From contig NZ_JBCEXH010000006.1 in NCBI RefSeq assembly GCF_038751955.1, forward strand, positions 1 to 64,000: a DNA stretch of 64,000 nucleotides, written 5' to 3'. Numbering within the stretch: the first letter of the stretch is position 1; every line of letters begins with the position of its first letter. Position numbers and translations under genes: made by a program. This document shows, piece after piece, positions 49,653 through 59,301 of this stretch. The notes beneath the pieces were generated by a model, which searched no databases, was not told where the DNA came from, and saw only the letters and a list, made by a program, of their open reading frames with translations. This stretch comes from Methanocalculus natronophilus. Its GTDB lineage: Archaea; Halobacteriota; Methanomicrobia; Methanomicrobiales; Methanocorpusculaceae.

Positions 49653-50254
49653 GGTATCACGCATTCCAAATCCTGAAAAATAACCCTGGCCGGTGAGCCA
49701 TCAATTCCCCTGAATGGCAGAGGCAGGGCGATCATCATATACATTCCTTCCGGAATCCCCTCAAGCTGCAGGAGTTCGATGATAAGAACACCTGCTGCGA
49801 GGAGTATCCTGTGAACCTCACCATCACCATCAGGCGCTTCTATGGAGGGAGCATCGGTTCCAACTGCCACAACCCCAAGCTCAACGAGCGTGCGGGCGTC
49901 ATCAGGTGTCAGGTACCCGTATTCATCGGGGCGGTCAAAAGACCATCCCGAGTGGATAACAAGCCTGTATACACCAGGGGGAAGCTCCCCTCCGATACCA
50001 GCCTGAATCCTGCCGGGTGGCACCTGCTTCAGGAGACATGAGCCGATGCAGGCGTCTGGCGGAATCTGCTCAATCGACGCCCCACCGGGGAGATAGTGGC
50101 GTGGTGCATCGATATGGGTGCCGGTATGGCTTCCCATCCTGATTTCTGAGACAGAAACACCATCCTTCTCCTCCATGGAGAAGGCAACCACGGGATCCCC
50201 CGGATAGCGGTAGAGTTCCTCTGAGATGATCCGGGTTGCATCATACAGCCTCAT
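49649..50254 (-). CDS. Cyclase/kynurenine-formamidase-family amidohydrolase
   Basis: A 201-residue metal-dependent hydrolase. The motif GSHTGTHIDAPRHYLPGGASIEQI near residues 41-64 is the HxGTHxDxPxHf signature of the putative cyclase/KynB family and supplies the metal ligands. DAPSIEAPDGDGEVHRILLAAGVLIIELLQL near 138-168 supplies the second half (D-x-x-S, H, and E). Archaeal members have no proven substrate; formamidase or isatin hydrolase activity is known in relatives. It overlaps pcm upstream and the unknown gene downstream by four bases each. Confidence 0.88.
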   Translation of the reverse strand: MRLYDATRIISEELYRYPGDPVVAFSMEEKDGVSVSEIRMGSHTGTHIDAPRHYLPGGASIEQIPPDACIGSCLLKQVPPGRIQAGIGGELPPGVYRLVIHSGWSFDRPDEYGYLTPDDARTLVELGVVAVGTDAPSIEAPDGDGEVHRILLAAGVLIIELLQLEGIPEGMYMMIALPLPFRGIDGSPARVIFQDLECVIP

Positions 50255-50904
50255 CTCTCACTCCACCCGTACCTGCCGATCAGCGGGACGAACCGGACCG
50301 GCTCAAATGATTCACGGAGATAATTCTCACCCTGCCGTCTGATACGGACGAGATACTGGATATCAGCATCACCAACAGGCGCAACAAGCCGTCCGCCCTC
50401 TGCCATCTGTGAGAGAAGGGGGGATGGAACCTCCGGGGTTGCAGCAGTGAGCAGGATGGCATTGTAGGGAGCACCGTCTGGAAACCCTGTTGTTCCGTCA
50501 CCGATAATGACGCGGACACCGCTGATTCCAGCCTTCCTGAGGTTTTCCTCTGCGTTCTGTGCCACCGCCCCGATCCGCTCAATTGAGATGACTGCGCCTG
50601 CAAGTTTGGCAAGCAGCGCCGCCTGGTATCCACTACCGCACCCGATCTCAAGAACCAAATCATCTGGTTCCAGCTCCAGAAGTTCGGTCATCCGGGCAAC
50701 GATATATGGCTGGGAGATCGTCTGGCCGTGGCCGATTGGGAGAGGACGGTCAAGATCCGCATCCTCTTCCATGCCGGAGGGGACAAAGAGATGGCGTTTT
50801 ACCTCTTCCATGCATGAGAGAACCCGTTCGTCCTGTATCCCGCGACGCCTGATCTGGGTATCGACCATCGCCTTTCGCCGGAGTCCAAACGGGTCACTCA
50901 TCAT
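50251..50904 (-). CDS. pcm: Protein-L-isoaspartate O-methyltransferase
   Basis: Repairs isoaspartyl residues in aged proteins using SAM. The 217-residue protein contains PIGHGQTISQPYIVARMTELLEL, the strongly conserved substrate-binding region near residues 50-72. The SAM motif is VLEIGCGSGYQAALLAKLAG near 79-98, then ISIERIGAVAQNAEENL and YNAILLTAATPEVPSPLLSQMAEGGRLVAPVG. All match the family. The ATG overlaps the sufB stop by one base and the stop overlaps the cyclase start by four. Confidence 0.95.
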   Translation of the reverse strand: MMSDPFGLRRKAMVDTQIRRRGIQDERVLSCMEEVKRHLFVPSGMEEDADLDRPLPIGHGQTISQPYIVARMTELLELEPDDLVLEIGCGSGYQAALLAKLAGAVISIERIGAVAQNAEENLRKAGISGVRVIIGDGTTGFPDGAPYNAILLTAATPEVPSPLLSQMAEGGRLVAPVGDADIQYLVRIRRQGENYLRESFEPVRFVPLIGRYGWSER

Positions 50905-52004
50905 CAGAATCCTTTTTCAGCCGCATCAATGGCGGCGTCTATCTGTTTCTGGAGGGTTTCGGGGAGACCGCTGATACGGACATCCAAAAAGCCCCTGATA
51001 ATGGTCGCAGTCGCCTCGTCCTCGGAGAGGCCACGTGCCATCAGGTACTCTATCTCATCACGTGCTATCTTGCCAACAGCTGCCTCATGCGAGAGCTCGC
51101 AGTCCACGACGCGGCCTTCGATCTCGGGGATTGCGTGTATCGTTCCATCTTTCAGGATTAAGGCGCGGCACTCGATATGGCCCTTTGTATCCTTCACTGA
51201 TCCAAGGATGTGGCCGCGGGATATGATTGTTCCGCCGGTTGTGATCGCACGGGTGATCAGTTCAGCTGTCGCCCCTTTTGCAGAGAGGATGGCGCGGGAA
51301 CCGGTGTCCAGGTACGAACCAGGGGTTGCCAGCATGATGCTGGAGAACCGGGCAACAGCACCTTCTCCCCGGAGTTCTGCTGTCGGATACATCTGGACCT
51401 TCTTTGCAGGCACCATGCAGACATAATTTGAGAGGAAGACGCCACGCTCTTCAACAATTGTCACACTGCGGGGGTAGACCTCGATCGATTCTCCCCAGGT
51501 ATGGATCATGGTTGAGGTGACTTTGGCATCTTTTCCGACATAGATCTCGGTGACACCGTAGTGTGCCCCCTTCATCGTCTTCATCGAGCTTGCACACCCG
51601 GCAATCAGGTGAAGCTCAGCACCCTCCTCCGCAATGATGATGTTATGGACATACTGGATGTCATCCTTTGCAAGGAAGAGGCATGTCTGGAGCGGGTAGA
51701 CTGTCTGGCTGCCTTTTCGCGCAATCAGGACATAGCCTTTCGGCTCCCGTGCAGCAATATACTGTGTGATCTCATCTTTGTCACGCGGTACAGCCTTCCA
51801 GTAATAGTCCTCAAGCCACGCATACTTCTCAAGCGCTTCAGCAATCGGCAGAATCTCGATCCCTTTCGTGCCGGTTGATGCATGATGGATATGCCCGTCC
51901 ACCTGGAGAAAACTCCCGGATCGGCCTTCCAGCGATTCTGTCTGAAGACCTGTTAGCTCGATCCGTTTCAGATCGTCGCTTTCGAGATCAGAATACCCCT
52001 TCAT
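50904..52004 (-). CDS. Fe-S cluster scaffold SufB/SufD-like protein
   Basis: A 366-residue SufBD-family protein that with SufC builds Fe-S clusters. The core is a right-handed parallel beta-helix: LFLAKDDIQYVHNIIIAEEGAELHLIAGC, AHYGVTEIYVGKDAKVTSTMIHTWGE, then AILSAKGATAELITRAITTGGTIISRG. The C-terminal CELSHEAAVGKIARDEIEYLMARGLSEDEA is the conserved SufC-contact end. It is shorter than bacterial SufB and there is no separate SufD, the minimal archaeal SufBC layout. The ATG at 52004 overlaps the sufC stop (ATGA) and is preferred to an open start at 52025. Confidence 0.92.
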   Translation of the reverse strand: MKGYSDLESDDLKRIELTGLQTESLEGRSGSFLQVDGHIHHASTGTKGIEILPIAEALEKYAWLEDYYWKAVPRDKDEITQYIAAREPKGYVLIARKGSQTVYPLQTCLFLAKDDIQYVHNIIIAEEGAELHLIAGCASSMKTMKGAHYGVTEIYVGKDAKVTSTMIHTWGESIEVYPRSVTIVEERGVFLSNYVCMVPAKKVQMYPTAELRGEGAVARFSSIMLATPGSYLDTGSRAILSAKGATAELITRAITTGGTIISRGHILGSVKDTKGHIECRALILKDGTIHAIPEIEGRVVDCELSHEAAVGKIARDEIEYLMARGLSEDEATATIIRGFLDVRISGLPETLQKQIDAAIDAAEKGF

Positions 52005-52732
52005 AGTCTCTGGCATTCGATACACTCCTTATATCCTTTGCTCTGGATCATCTTGAGAATCTCCCGCGGGTTTCCATGGCATTTGAAGGTTCCGTCACAC
52101 ATCACATGCCCGATATCAGCGTCAATATAATCCAGAATATAGCCTGTATGGGTGATGATCAGCCCGCTCTTCTTCCTCTTGATGATATGCCTGTCCTTCT
52201 CGACAAGACCGGCGACGGTATCGCCAAGCAGGGCCATATTCTCAAGATCAACACCACTCTCGGGCTCGTCAAGCATCACGAAATCCGGCTGCTGTATCAT
52301 CAGCTGCAACACCTCGCTCCGCTTGATCTCGCCTCCTGAGAATCCCTTGTTGATGTCACGTTCAAGGAACGTATCCATGTTCATTCTGCGGGCATACGTA
52401 TCGACACGGTCAGCATCGCCTTTTGAAGTGACAGAAAGCAGTTTTCCAAGCTTCAGTCCCGAGATGGTTGGCGGCCTCTGGAAGAGCAGGCCGATGCCAA
52501 GTTTCGCACGTTCGTGGATTGGTATTCTGGTAATATCCTGCTCTTTAAAAAATATCGAGCCTTCGGTTACCTTTGATGTACCAAAACCCATGATCGCCCT
52601 GAGGAGTGTCGTCTTCCCCGACCCGTTTGGCCCCATCAGGACATGTGTTTCACCCTCCCTGATGGTGAGGTTGATATCGTGAAGCACTTCCCTGCCTTCG
52701 ACCTCAACATGAAGGTCCTCAATCTCCAGCAT
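52001..52732 (-). CDS. sufC: Fe-S cluster assembly ATPase SufC
   Basis: An ABC ATPase, 243 residues, that drives SufB conformational change. Walker A is MGPNGSGKTTLLRAIMG near residues 33-49. The signature is KGFSGGEIKRSEVLQLMIQQPDF near 129-151. Walker B is VMLDEPESGVDLENM, and the H-loop is LIITHTGYILDYI. The SGGEKKR-like signature and the ESGVDLE extension are typical of SufC rather than transport ATPases. It is the first gene of the run sufC, sufB, pcm, cyclase, unknown. The ATG follows a short AT-rich leader. Confidence 0.95.
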   Translation of the reverse strand: MLEIEDLHVEVEGREVLHDINLTIREGETHVLMGPNGSGKTTLLRAIMGFGTSKVTEGSIFFKEQDITRIPIHERAKLGIGLLFQRPPTISGLKLGKLLSVTSKGDADRVDTYARRMNMDTFLERDINKGFSGGEIKRSEVLQLMIQQPDFVMLDEPESGVDLENMALLGDTVAGLVEKDRHIIKRKKSGLIITHTGYILDYIDADIGHVMCDGTFKCHGNPREILKMIQSKGYKECIECQRL

Positions 52733-53177
52733 AGAAAATCATGTAGTAATCAGCCCTGAGGATGTAAAAAGGCTTGTTTAGGAGAAGCGATCGACCCTGT
52801 ATACTGCGCTCAGGAATATCCTTAAAAACAACTCCATTTGGAGAACAAGAGAAGATATGAGGGGAAAGGTGATTTTTGTACCGGGCTTCACTTTCGCCCC
52901 CCGCCCGAAAGGGTATTCATACGTCTTTTCCAGATGATGTATTATGGCATCCAGAACATTTTGCTACCTCGCAGAGAGAGCCAGAGAGCATGCAGCAGCA
53001 CTCCAGGAGACCTCCGGGAGATATGAACTGAGAGAACACCGGGGTAAATCCGGATCATCTGTACGCGACCAGGGCCGCGGTATAATCATCGCCTGAAAAC
53101 GCAAGATGGCGGGTGGAGCCGCATCTTCCCCATATGCAGTCTTCCTCCTCCCGGCAGAACTCACCTGCCAGGCGCCA
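52733..53177. other. 445-base region between sufC and the phosphorylase gene, with possible degraded small ORFs
   Basis: No established gene. On the plus strand, one frame starts at ATG 52857 (MRGKVIFVPGFTFAPRPKGY...), stops at a TGA at 52935, and reopens at ATG 52944 as a 50-residue frame (MASRTFCYLAERAREHAAALQ...) to 53096. Both pieces are in the same frame, separated by nine bases. Codons look plausible but neither piece resembles a family known to me. A TATA-like CTTAAAAAC lies near 52821-52829. It could be a small gene with an in-frame stop, or chance. Confidence 0.3.
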
Positions 53178-55349
53178 TTACCCTGTTCTGCAGAGATTCT
53201 CCTCTGCACAGGCAACCATACGCGGATAATAGGTGTGGACATACTCCTTTACCATCCTGCGTGCCGAGAAGAGCGGTGGAATACTCTTCATCGACTCTTT
53301 CATCATAGCGATCCACCCATGCGGGATCCCATTCATTGCCCGGTTATAGTAGAGCGGGGCAATCTCATCTTCCAGAAGGCGGTAGAGGGCCTGGGCATCA
53401 TCCGCTGTCCGGTCGCCACGTCGTCCGCCGCCTCCAAACGCCCAGCCATTCCTCCCATTATAGCCCTCACACCACCAGCCATCAAGGATGCTGCAGTTTA
53501 TGACGCCGTTCATAGCCGCCTTCATCCCACTCGTGCCAGAGGCTTCAAGCGGAGGGAGAGGCGTATTGAGCCAGAGATCAACGCCATGCACCATGTACTG
53601 GGCGATCTGTTCTCCGTAATTCTCAATAACAGCAATCCTGCCTGCCATCTCCGGCCGCATTGCAAGCTGATAGATCCGCTGCAGAATCTTCTTTCCCTCT
53701 GTATCATCCGGATGCGCCTTCCCGGCAAAGATGATCTGGACGGGATGCCATGTATTATTCAGGATCTCTGCAAGCCTCTCGACATCATAGAGGAGGAGAT
53801 CCGCGCGCTTATATGAAGAAAAACGCCTGGCAAACCCGATTGTGAGAACACTCGGGTTCAGCAGTGTTCCTTCAGCCACCAGGTTCTCAGGCTTTTCAAG
53901 CCCTTCAGCCCACTTTCTCCGTTTATACTCCCGTATCCTGTTGAAAAGCTTCATTTTCAGCCAGGTATGCTGCTTCCAGAGAACCTCATCCGGGATATCA
54001 TCAACAACAGCCCATATCTCCGTATTATCATGTTTCTGCTGCCAGTGAGGGCATATACGGGCGAAATACGCATTCAGGAGCATCTCCATCCTGGGATTCA
54101 GCCAGGTCGGGAGATGCACCCCGTTTGTTATTGCATCTATTGGGATCTCGTCTTCCTGAAGTCCGGGCCAGCACCCGCTCCACATCCCCCGTGTCACCTC
54201 GGCATGCTTCTTTGAGACTGCATTATGATAATGTGAAAGACGGAGCGCTAAAGCTGTCATATTAAACCCGTTACCCGGATTATCCGGAGAACTGCCAAGG
54301 GCGAGAAAATCCTCACGTGTCATACCGAGTTTCGCGATGTAATGGCCAAGATGCTGTTCAACCAGGTCCGGGTCATAGATATCGTGACCTGCAGGAACCG
54401 GGGTATGCGTGGTGAAGACCGTCAGGCCGCGGATCTTTTCGAGGGCCTCACCGACTGGTATGCCTTCTTCCTCCACGTACTCCCGTGCAAGTTCGAGGAG
54501 TGCAAATGCAGAATGGCCTTCATTCAAATGAATGCCCGAGAAACGCACACCCAGTTGTTTTAGTATGTGACGGCCGCCGATCCCAAGAACGATCTGCTGG
54601 AGGAGCCGCATCTTTCGGTTCCCGGTATAGAGATGGGAAGAGATGCCGCGGATATAGGGATCGTTCTCAGGAATATCAGTATCAAGCAGATAGAGTGGAA
54701 CCCTTCCGACATCGACTCTCCAGACAGCCACTGAGACAGGCGGATCGATATCAGGGACCCCTATGACAAGATCCCTCCCCGACTCGTCACGCAGCCGCGT
54801 GATCGGGGCACAGTCACGGTTTACGGTGAGCGTTATCTCCTCCTGCCATCCGTCTGCGCGAATATGCTGGTGGAGGTACCCCCGTGAGTACATAAAACCG
54901 ATGCCGACAAGCGGGACATTCATATCAGAACATTCCTTCAGGTGATCACCTGCCAGGAAACCGAGGCCGCCTGCATAGAAGGGGAGTGAATGGTGCAGCC
55001 CGTACTCGGCTGAAAAATATGCAATGGTAAACGGTTTTTTATCATAGTGTTCACCAAACCACCCTCTCTTCTGCTTCATATAGGACCGGAGCCGTTTCAG
55101 TACCACATCATAGTCCCTGAGGTAGGCGGGATTTTCACTCGCAGCCTCGAGGTAGCGGTACGGTATCTCCCGAAGCATCCGGACAGGATTATGGTTGCTC
55201 TCCCGCCATGCCTCCTGGTTGATCTGTTTAAAGAGCATCCGTGCCTCGGGATGCCAGCTCCACCAGAGATTATAGGCAAGTTCCTCAAGTCCGACAAGCC
55301 GTTTGGGCAGTCTCATATGATTATCCCGAACGTGATCCCCGCTGGTCAT
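53178..55349 (-). CDS. glgP: Alpha-glucan phosphorylase
   Basis: A 723-residue GT35 phosphorylase releasing glucose-1-phosphate from stored alpha-1,4-glucan. FSAEYGLHHSLPFYAGGLGFLAGDHLKECSD near residues 92-122 and GIHLNEGHSAFALLELARE near 276-294 are conserved. The pyridoxal-phosphate region is LPPLEASGTSGMKAAMNGVINCSILDGWW near 616-644, with the Lys in SGMKA. This is the alpha-glucan family (MalP-like archaeal/bacterial type) rather than the longer animal type. It lies 50 bases downstream of malQ and closes the glycogen cluster. Confidence 0.94.
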   Translation of the reverse strand: MTSGDHVRDNHMRLPKRLVGLEELAYNLWWSWHPEARMLFKQINQEAWRESNHNPVRMLREIPYRYLEAASENPAYLRDYDVVLKRLRSYMKQKRGWFGEHYDKKPFTIAYFSAEYGLHHSLPFYAGGLGFLAGDHLKECSDMNVPLVGIGFMYSRGYLHQHIRADGWQEEITLTVNRDCAPITRLRDESGRDLVIGVPDIDPPVSVAVWRVDVGRVPLYLLDTDIPENDPYIRGISSHLYTGNRKMRLLQQIVLGIGGRHILKQLGVRFSGIHLNEGHSAFALLELAREYVEEEGIPVGEALEKIRGLTVFTTHTPVPAGHDIYDPDLVEQHLGHYIAKLGMTREDFLALGSSPDNPGNGFNMTALALRLSHYHNAVSKKHAEVTRGMWSGCWPGLQEDEIPIDAITNGVHLPTWLNPRMEMLLNAYFARICPHWQQKHDNTEIWAVVDDIPDEVLWKQHTWLKMKLFNRIREYKRRKWAEGLEKPENLVAEGTLLNPSVLTIGFARRFSSYKRADLLLYDVERLAEILNNTWHPVQIIFAGKAHPDDTEGKKILQRIYQLAMRPEMAGRIAVIENYGEQIAQYMVHGVDLWLNTPLPPLEASGTSGMKAAMNGVINCSILDGWWCEGYNGRNGWAFGGGGRRGDRTADDAQALYRLLEDEIAPLYYNRAMNGIPHGWIAMMKESMKSIPPLFSARRMVKEYVHTYYPRMVACAEENLCRTG

Positions 55350-55399
55350 CGATGACCTATTGAACCATACTGATACTTAAGGAACGCGTATCAGGGGAA

Positions 55400-56890
55400 T
55401 CATCGTGCCCGGCCATATGTTTCAGTAGCCTGGCAAAGTGAGCTTGTGATCCCGATTGTGCACCACCCTGCGGGAAGGCGCCATCTCCAGTTCCCTGCCT
55501 CTGTCCCGGGCCTGTTCATGCGTGCTTCTGATCCACAATTCAGCAGATCCCAGACCGGCACAACCGCGTGCCTCGCAACAGAAGAGAAGGCCATTCTGAG
55601 CAGTACATCTGCGATATCATCAGCTGAAACCTCCCTGCCCAGGTAGCGGCGAAGGCAGGTCCGTTCACGCCTGGTGGCATCATCAAGAAACCAGCCCCTG
55701 GCCGGAGGGTTGTCGTGGGTGCCGGTGTAGATGTATGCATTCTGCGGATGGTTATGCGGAAGATGAGGATTCTCTGCATCTCCGGAGAAGGCAAACTGGA
55801 GCACCCGCATCCCCGGTATGCCAGCTTTCTGCATCAGATCCGTTACTGAATCATCAATTACCCCGAGATCTTCTGCAACCAGGCAGGCATCCGGGAAATG
55901 GCGATCTATGGCAGAAAGGAGCGTTTCCCCAGGCCCTTCCATCCACCGGCCCTTTCGTGCGGTCCTATATTCCGCCGGGATTGCCCAGAAGGCTGCAAGA
56001 CCGCGGAAGTGATCGATCCGAAGCCGGTCATAGAGGGAGAGGGCACGCCCGATTCTCGAGAGCCACCATGTGAATCCTTCTTCTTCATGCTGATCCCAGC
56101 GATACAGGGGATTGCCCCACCGCTGCCCGGTGGAGCTGAAATAGTCGGGTGGGACACCGGCAACCTCAGATGGAAGACCACGTGCATTGAGCTCGAAGAG
56201 ATGGGGATGTGCCCATACATCGGCACTGTCATGGGTGGTATAGATCGGCAGATCCCCAAACAGCTCAATACCATGAGACGATGCATGGGAGCGGAGCGCC
56301 TCCCACTGGCGCATAAACAGCCACTGTTCCACCCAAATGGTGTGGATTCGGGCAGCATTCCGACTGGCTGCCCCGGATAGTGCATCCGGATCCCGGTCCC
56401 GGAGAGCCGGATCCCATGCTGTCCAGGGAGCATTGCCGTGATCTTCTTTCAGCACCCGGAACAGTGCATAATCAAAGAGCCATCCGGACTCTTCCTGGAT
56501 AAATGTCTCAAGGTCATCACAAAAACCTGCTGCAGGCAATCGTTTAACCACAGAGTCCATGAGTTTGTCCCGTATGGCACCGGCTCTCGCATACTGTACG
56601 GGTCCGATCGGTTGCCTGGCTGCCTGGCATTCTGCTTTTGTAATCAGGCCGTCCTCAGCAAGAAGATCAGGACTGATCAAAAGACGGTTTCCGGCAAACG
56701 AGGAGTCCGCATAGTAGGGAGAGCCGTCAGCGCCTGCCGGGTTCAGGGGCAGGATCTGCCAGATCCGCTGGCGGGCCTGCGCGAGAAAATCAATGAACTC
56801 AACTGCAGCAGGACCGAAATCACCGATGCCATGGTCTGAGGGGAGAGACGATACCGGACAGAGAATACCGCTTTCACGCGATCCGGTCAT
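55400..56890 (-). CDS. malQ: 4-alpha-glucanotransferase (amylomaltase)
   Basis: A 496-residue GH77 enzyme that rearranges alpha-1,4-glucans and frees short chains for the phosphorylase. SLPSDHGIGDFGPAAVEFIDFLAQARQRIWQILPLNPAG near residues 15-53 is the family start. The catalytic nucleophile Asp is in RLRIDHFRGLAAFW, the acid/base Glu in LVAEDLGVI, and the third Asp in YTGTHDNPPARGWF. All are present. The ATG at 56890 has GGTGAGG upstream and overlaps the preceding GH57 gene by four bases. Confidence 0.95.
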   Translation of the reverse strand: MTGSRESGILCPVSSLPSDHGIGDFGPAAVEFIDFLAQARQRIWQILPLNPAGADGSPYYADSSFAGNRLLISPDLLAEDGLITKAECQAARQPIGPVQYARAGAIRDKLMDSVVKRLPAAGFCDDLETFIQEESGWLFDYALFRVLKEDHGNAPWTAWDPALRDRDPDALSGAASRNAARIHTIWVEQWLFMRQWEALRSHASSHGIELFGDLPIYTTHDSADVWAHPHLFELNARGLPSEVAGVPPDYFSSTGQRWGNPLYRWDQHEEEGFTWWLSRIGRALSLYDRLRIDHFRGLAAFWAIPAEYRTARKGRWMEGPGETLLSAIDRHFPDACLVAEDLGVIDDSVTDLMQKAGIPGMRVLQFAFSGDAENPHLPHNHPQNAYIYTGTHDNPPARGWFLDDATRRERTCLRRYLGREVSADDIADVLLRMAFSSVARHAVVPVWDLLNCGSEARMNRPGTEAGNWRWRLPAGWCTIGITSSLCQATETYGRAR

Positions 56891-59301
56891 AACCTCACCC
56901 CGAGGAAGGCTCCGACAGCCTCGTACTGTTCGATCAAGGACCGGCACATCTCCGGGAGCGGGAGGGAGTCGCCGGGTGCCGGATCAAAGGCATCTCTCAG
57001 CTGGATAAATGCATTCTGCGCCTCCCAGAGAGGCGGGTCAAGAGATAGTTCGGTTATTGCATCGATAAGCGCGATAATTGATCCGGTGATGGAGGCGTTC
57101 TCGGGATCTTTTAGCAGATCCCGGATCAGGTCCCTGAGCCTGTTGCCTGCCAGATAGGAGAGCTGCGTCTTGTCTGGTGAGATGGAAAACCGCTGCATTG
57201 CATCAACACACTCTGCTATACCGATAGGATCAGGACGGTCATGGCCAAGTTCCGTGATCAGATCCCTGTTGAGGATGTGTCCAACAGGAACCGCTATTGC
57301 CTCCGGGATTGGCATATCCAGCAGGTGCATCGCCTCCATGAGTGGAAGGTATGTCCGGTAGATATCCTGGAACGAATCCTCTATCGATCTGATACTGGTT
57401 TTTAGAATGAGCCTGACAACCCTGCGTGCCTCGTCTCTGAGGAGATCCGTTCCCCTCAGACATCCATCTCCAAACCAGCCAGCCAGTTCCCTGTAGAGAG
57501 TCTTTGAGTCCGGATCCCAGAAGGCGGCAAATAGAGCATCGCGGATCTCCTGGAGATGCTGATCACCAGCATACGGCACAACCCCGGCTATGAGGTCAGG
57601 GCCGCCGGGGTACACCGCTGCATAGCTGAAATCCTTTGATTCGCAGGTTACCAGAGACTGGATACCGGCTTTGCCAACAGCAATCCGCCTCACCCCCTCC
57701 TGCTCCCTCTCTTCAGAACAGCGGGTCACCTGGTAGATGTCATGGCGGCTTGTTGCAGGATAGGAACAGAAGAGTGATGTCAGGGCATACTGGCCGCATA
57801 CCTTCCTCAAATCCGTCCTATACGGGACAACGAGCCTCTGCCAGACCGTTGCACCATCTGACAAGCCGGGCCTGTTGGACCGGGCTTTCCCAAGAATCTG
57901 AAGAAAATCCTCTTCAGGATCGTCGCCGCCGGTCAACCGGCAGAGCTGCATGGCCCGGGCAGCATACCACATCACCTGTACAGCCTCAATTCCCGAAATA
58001 TCATCGAAAAACCAGCCACAGCTGGTATACATCAGCATCAGGTTCCGCTGCATCTCAAGGAGTTCAAGCGCATTGACATGCTCGTCACGGGTTAAGGGAT
58101 GATCTGCATGCTTCTTTAGGAATGCATCCTGCACCTCCCTGCTTCTCTCATTGATAACCCTGATATAGTCATCACGGGCAGCCCAGGGGTCAGCAAAGAT
58201 GGCAGAGCCTGCATGCTCAAAATGCACTGCACCACGATCACGCAGGAGATCAAAGGCTGCACGGAGATACCCTCTCCATGCAAGCGACCAGTCAGGATGT
58301 GCACCGGTGGAACAGGTGCACCCACCTTTCCACCGGGAGAGGGCGTGGGGACAGCTCCATGCAGTATTTTCATGGATCTCGATCTCCATTACCGGGGGAT
58401 GATCAGCAAGATATTCGCCATAGACCGTACGTCTCACACCTTCGCTCTCAAGCCTTGAGAGGCAGTATGCAAGTGCCATCTCCCCGAACCGGTAATGGTG
58501 TCCATAGGTCTCCCCGTCAATGGCAAAATGGACGAGCTGATCTGTTGGGCGATCATCAAATGCACTTCTCAGGTGGTCAGCAAACCAGTGGCCATCCCTG
58601 AGCAGGTTGCCGAATGCAACCTTATGGGCGATCCCGTCATTATTGACAAAAACTGCCATATCCTGGCCGTTGCCTGTATCCACCCGATAGGGAATCGTTG
58701 GATCCAGCCAGCCGCCGGGCAGATCCATCCAGTCACCATCTTCGCCGGACCTGACCCGGCGAACCTGGTGCGGCTCGAGGATGACAAACCCGATCCCCTC
58801 GTCAGCCATGATCCCAAGTGTCTCACGATCAACGGCGAGTTCCGGGAGCCACATCCCTTCCGGCTCCCTCCCAAACCGGTGATGGAAATCCTCAATACCC
58901 CACCTGACCTGGGTTTTTTTATCCCTGAGCGTCGCAAGCGGCATGATCATATGGTTATAGCACTGGGCTATCGCCGGACCATGACCTTTGAAATGGCCTG
59001 AACCGATCCGATCGGCCTCAATGAGAGCAAGATACACAGTCGGGTTCTTGTCTTCGAGCCAGGAGAGAAGTGTCGGTCCGGCATTGAAACTGATCATCGA
59101 GTAATTGTTTACCACGCTCGTGATCAGGCCGTCTTCATCGAGAATCCTCGCAGCGGAGTTTGGTGCATAGCATTCGGCGGTGATCCGTTCGTTCCAGTCA
59201 TGGAAGGGGTACGCGGAATCCTGCACCTCTATCCGCTCAAACCAGGGATTTTCCCGGGGAGGCTGGTAAAAATGGCCATGGATACAGATGAAACGGCTCA
59301 T
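56887..59301 (-). CDS. GH57-family glycoside hydrolase with DUF3536
   Basis: An 804-residue protein. The N-terminal GH57 barrel begins RFICIHGHFYQPPRENPWFERIEVQDSAYPFHDWNERITAECYAPN. This has the HFYQPPREN variant of the HQP motif. It contains GMWLPELAVDRETLGIMADEGIGFVILEP near residues 168-196, with the catalytic Glu in WLPE, and VHFAIDGETYGHHYRFGEMALAY near 261-283, with the Asp in DGETYGHH. The remaining 450 residues are the DUF3536 region (CGWFFDDISGIEAVQVMWYAARAMQL). The family acts on alpha-glucans, likely as amylase or debranching enzyme; activity is not proven. It overlaps glgB and malQ by four bases each. Confidence 0.9.
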   Translation of the reverse strand: MSRFICIHGHFYQPPRENPWFERIEVQDSAYPFHDWNERITAECYAPNSAARILDEDGLITSVVNNYSMISFNAGPTLLSWLEDKNPTVYLALIEADRIGSGHFKGHGPAIAQCYNHMIMPLATLRDKKTQVRWGIEDFHHRFGREPEGMWLPELAVDRETLGIMADEGIGFVILEPHQVRRVRSGEDGDWMDLPGGWLDPTIPYRVDTGNGQDMAVFVNNDGIAHKVAFGNLLRDGHWFADHLRSAFDDRPTDQLVHFAIDGETYGHHYRFGEMALAYCLSRLESEGVRRTVYGEYLADHPPVMEIEIHENTAWSCPHALSRWKGGCTCSTGAHPDWSLAWRGYLRAAFDLLRDRGAVHFEHAGSAIFADPWAARDDYIRVINERSREVQDAFLKKHADHPLTRDEHVNALELLEMQRNLMLMYTSCGWFFDDISGIEAVQVMWYAARAMQLCRLTGGDDPEEDFLQILGKARSNRPGLSDGATVWQRLVVPYRTDLRKVCGQYALTSLFCSYPATSRHDIYQVTRCSEEREQEGVRRIAVGKAGIQSLVTCESKDFSYAAVYPGGPDLIAGVVPYAGDQHLQEIRDALFAAFWDPDSKTLYRELAGWFGDGCLRGTDLLRDEARRVVRLILKTSIRSIEDSFQDIYRTYLPLMEAMHLLDMPIPEAIAVPVGHILNRDLITELGHDRPDPIGIAECVDAMQRFSISPDKTQLSYLAGNRLRDLIRDLLKDPENASITGSIIALIDAITELSLDPPLWEAQNAFIQLRDAFDPAPGDSLPLPEMCRSLIEQYEAVGAFLGVRL

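Noticed and set aside
52838-53026. 62-codon plus-strand frame before the phosphorylase region.
   Set aside because: Overlaps the better-looking same-strand frame at 52857-53096, has no ribosome site and no recognisable motif.
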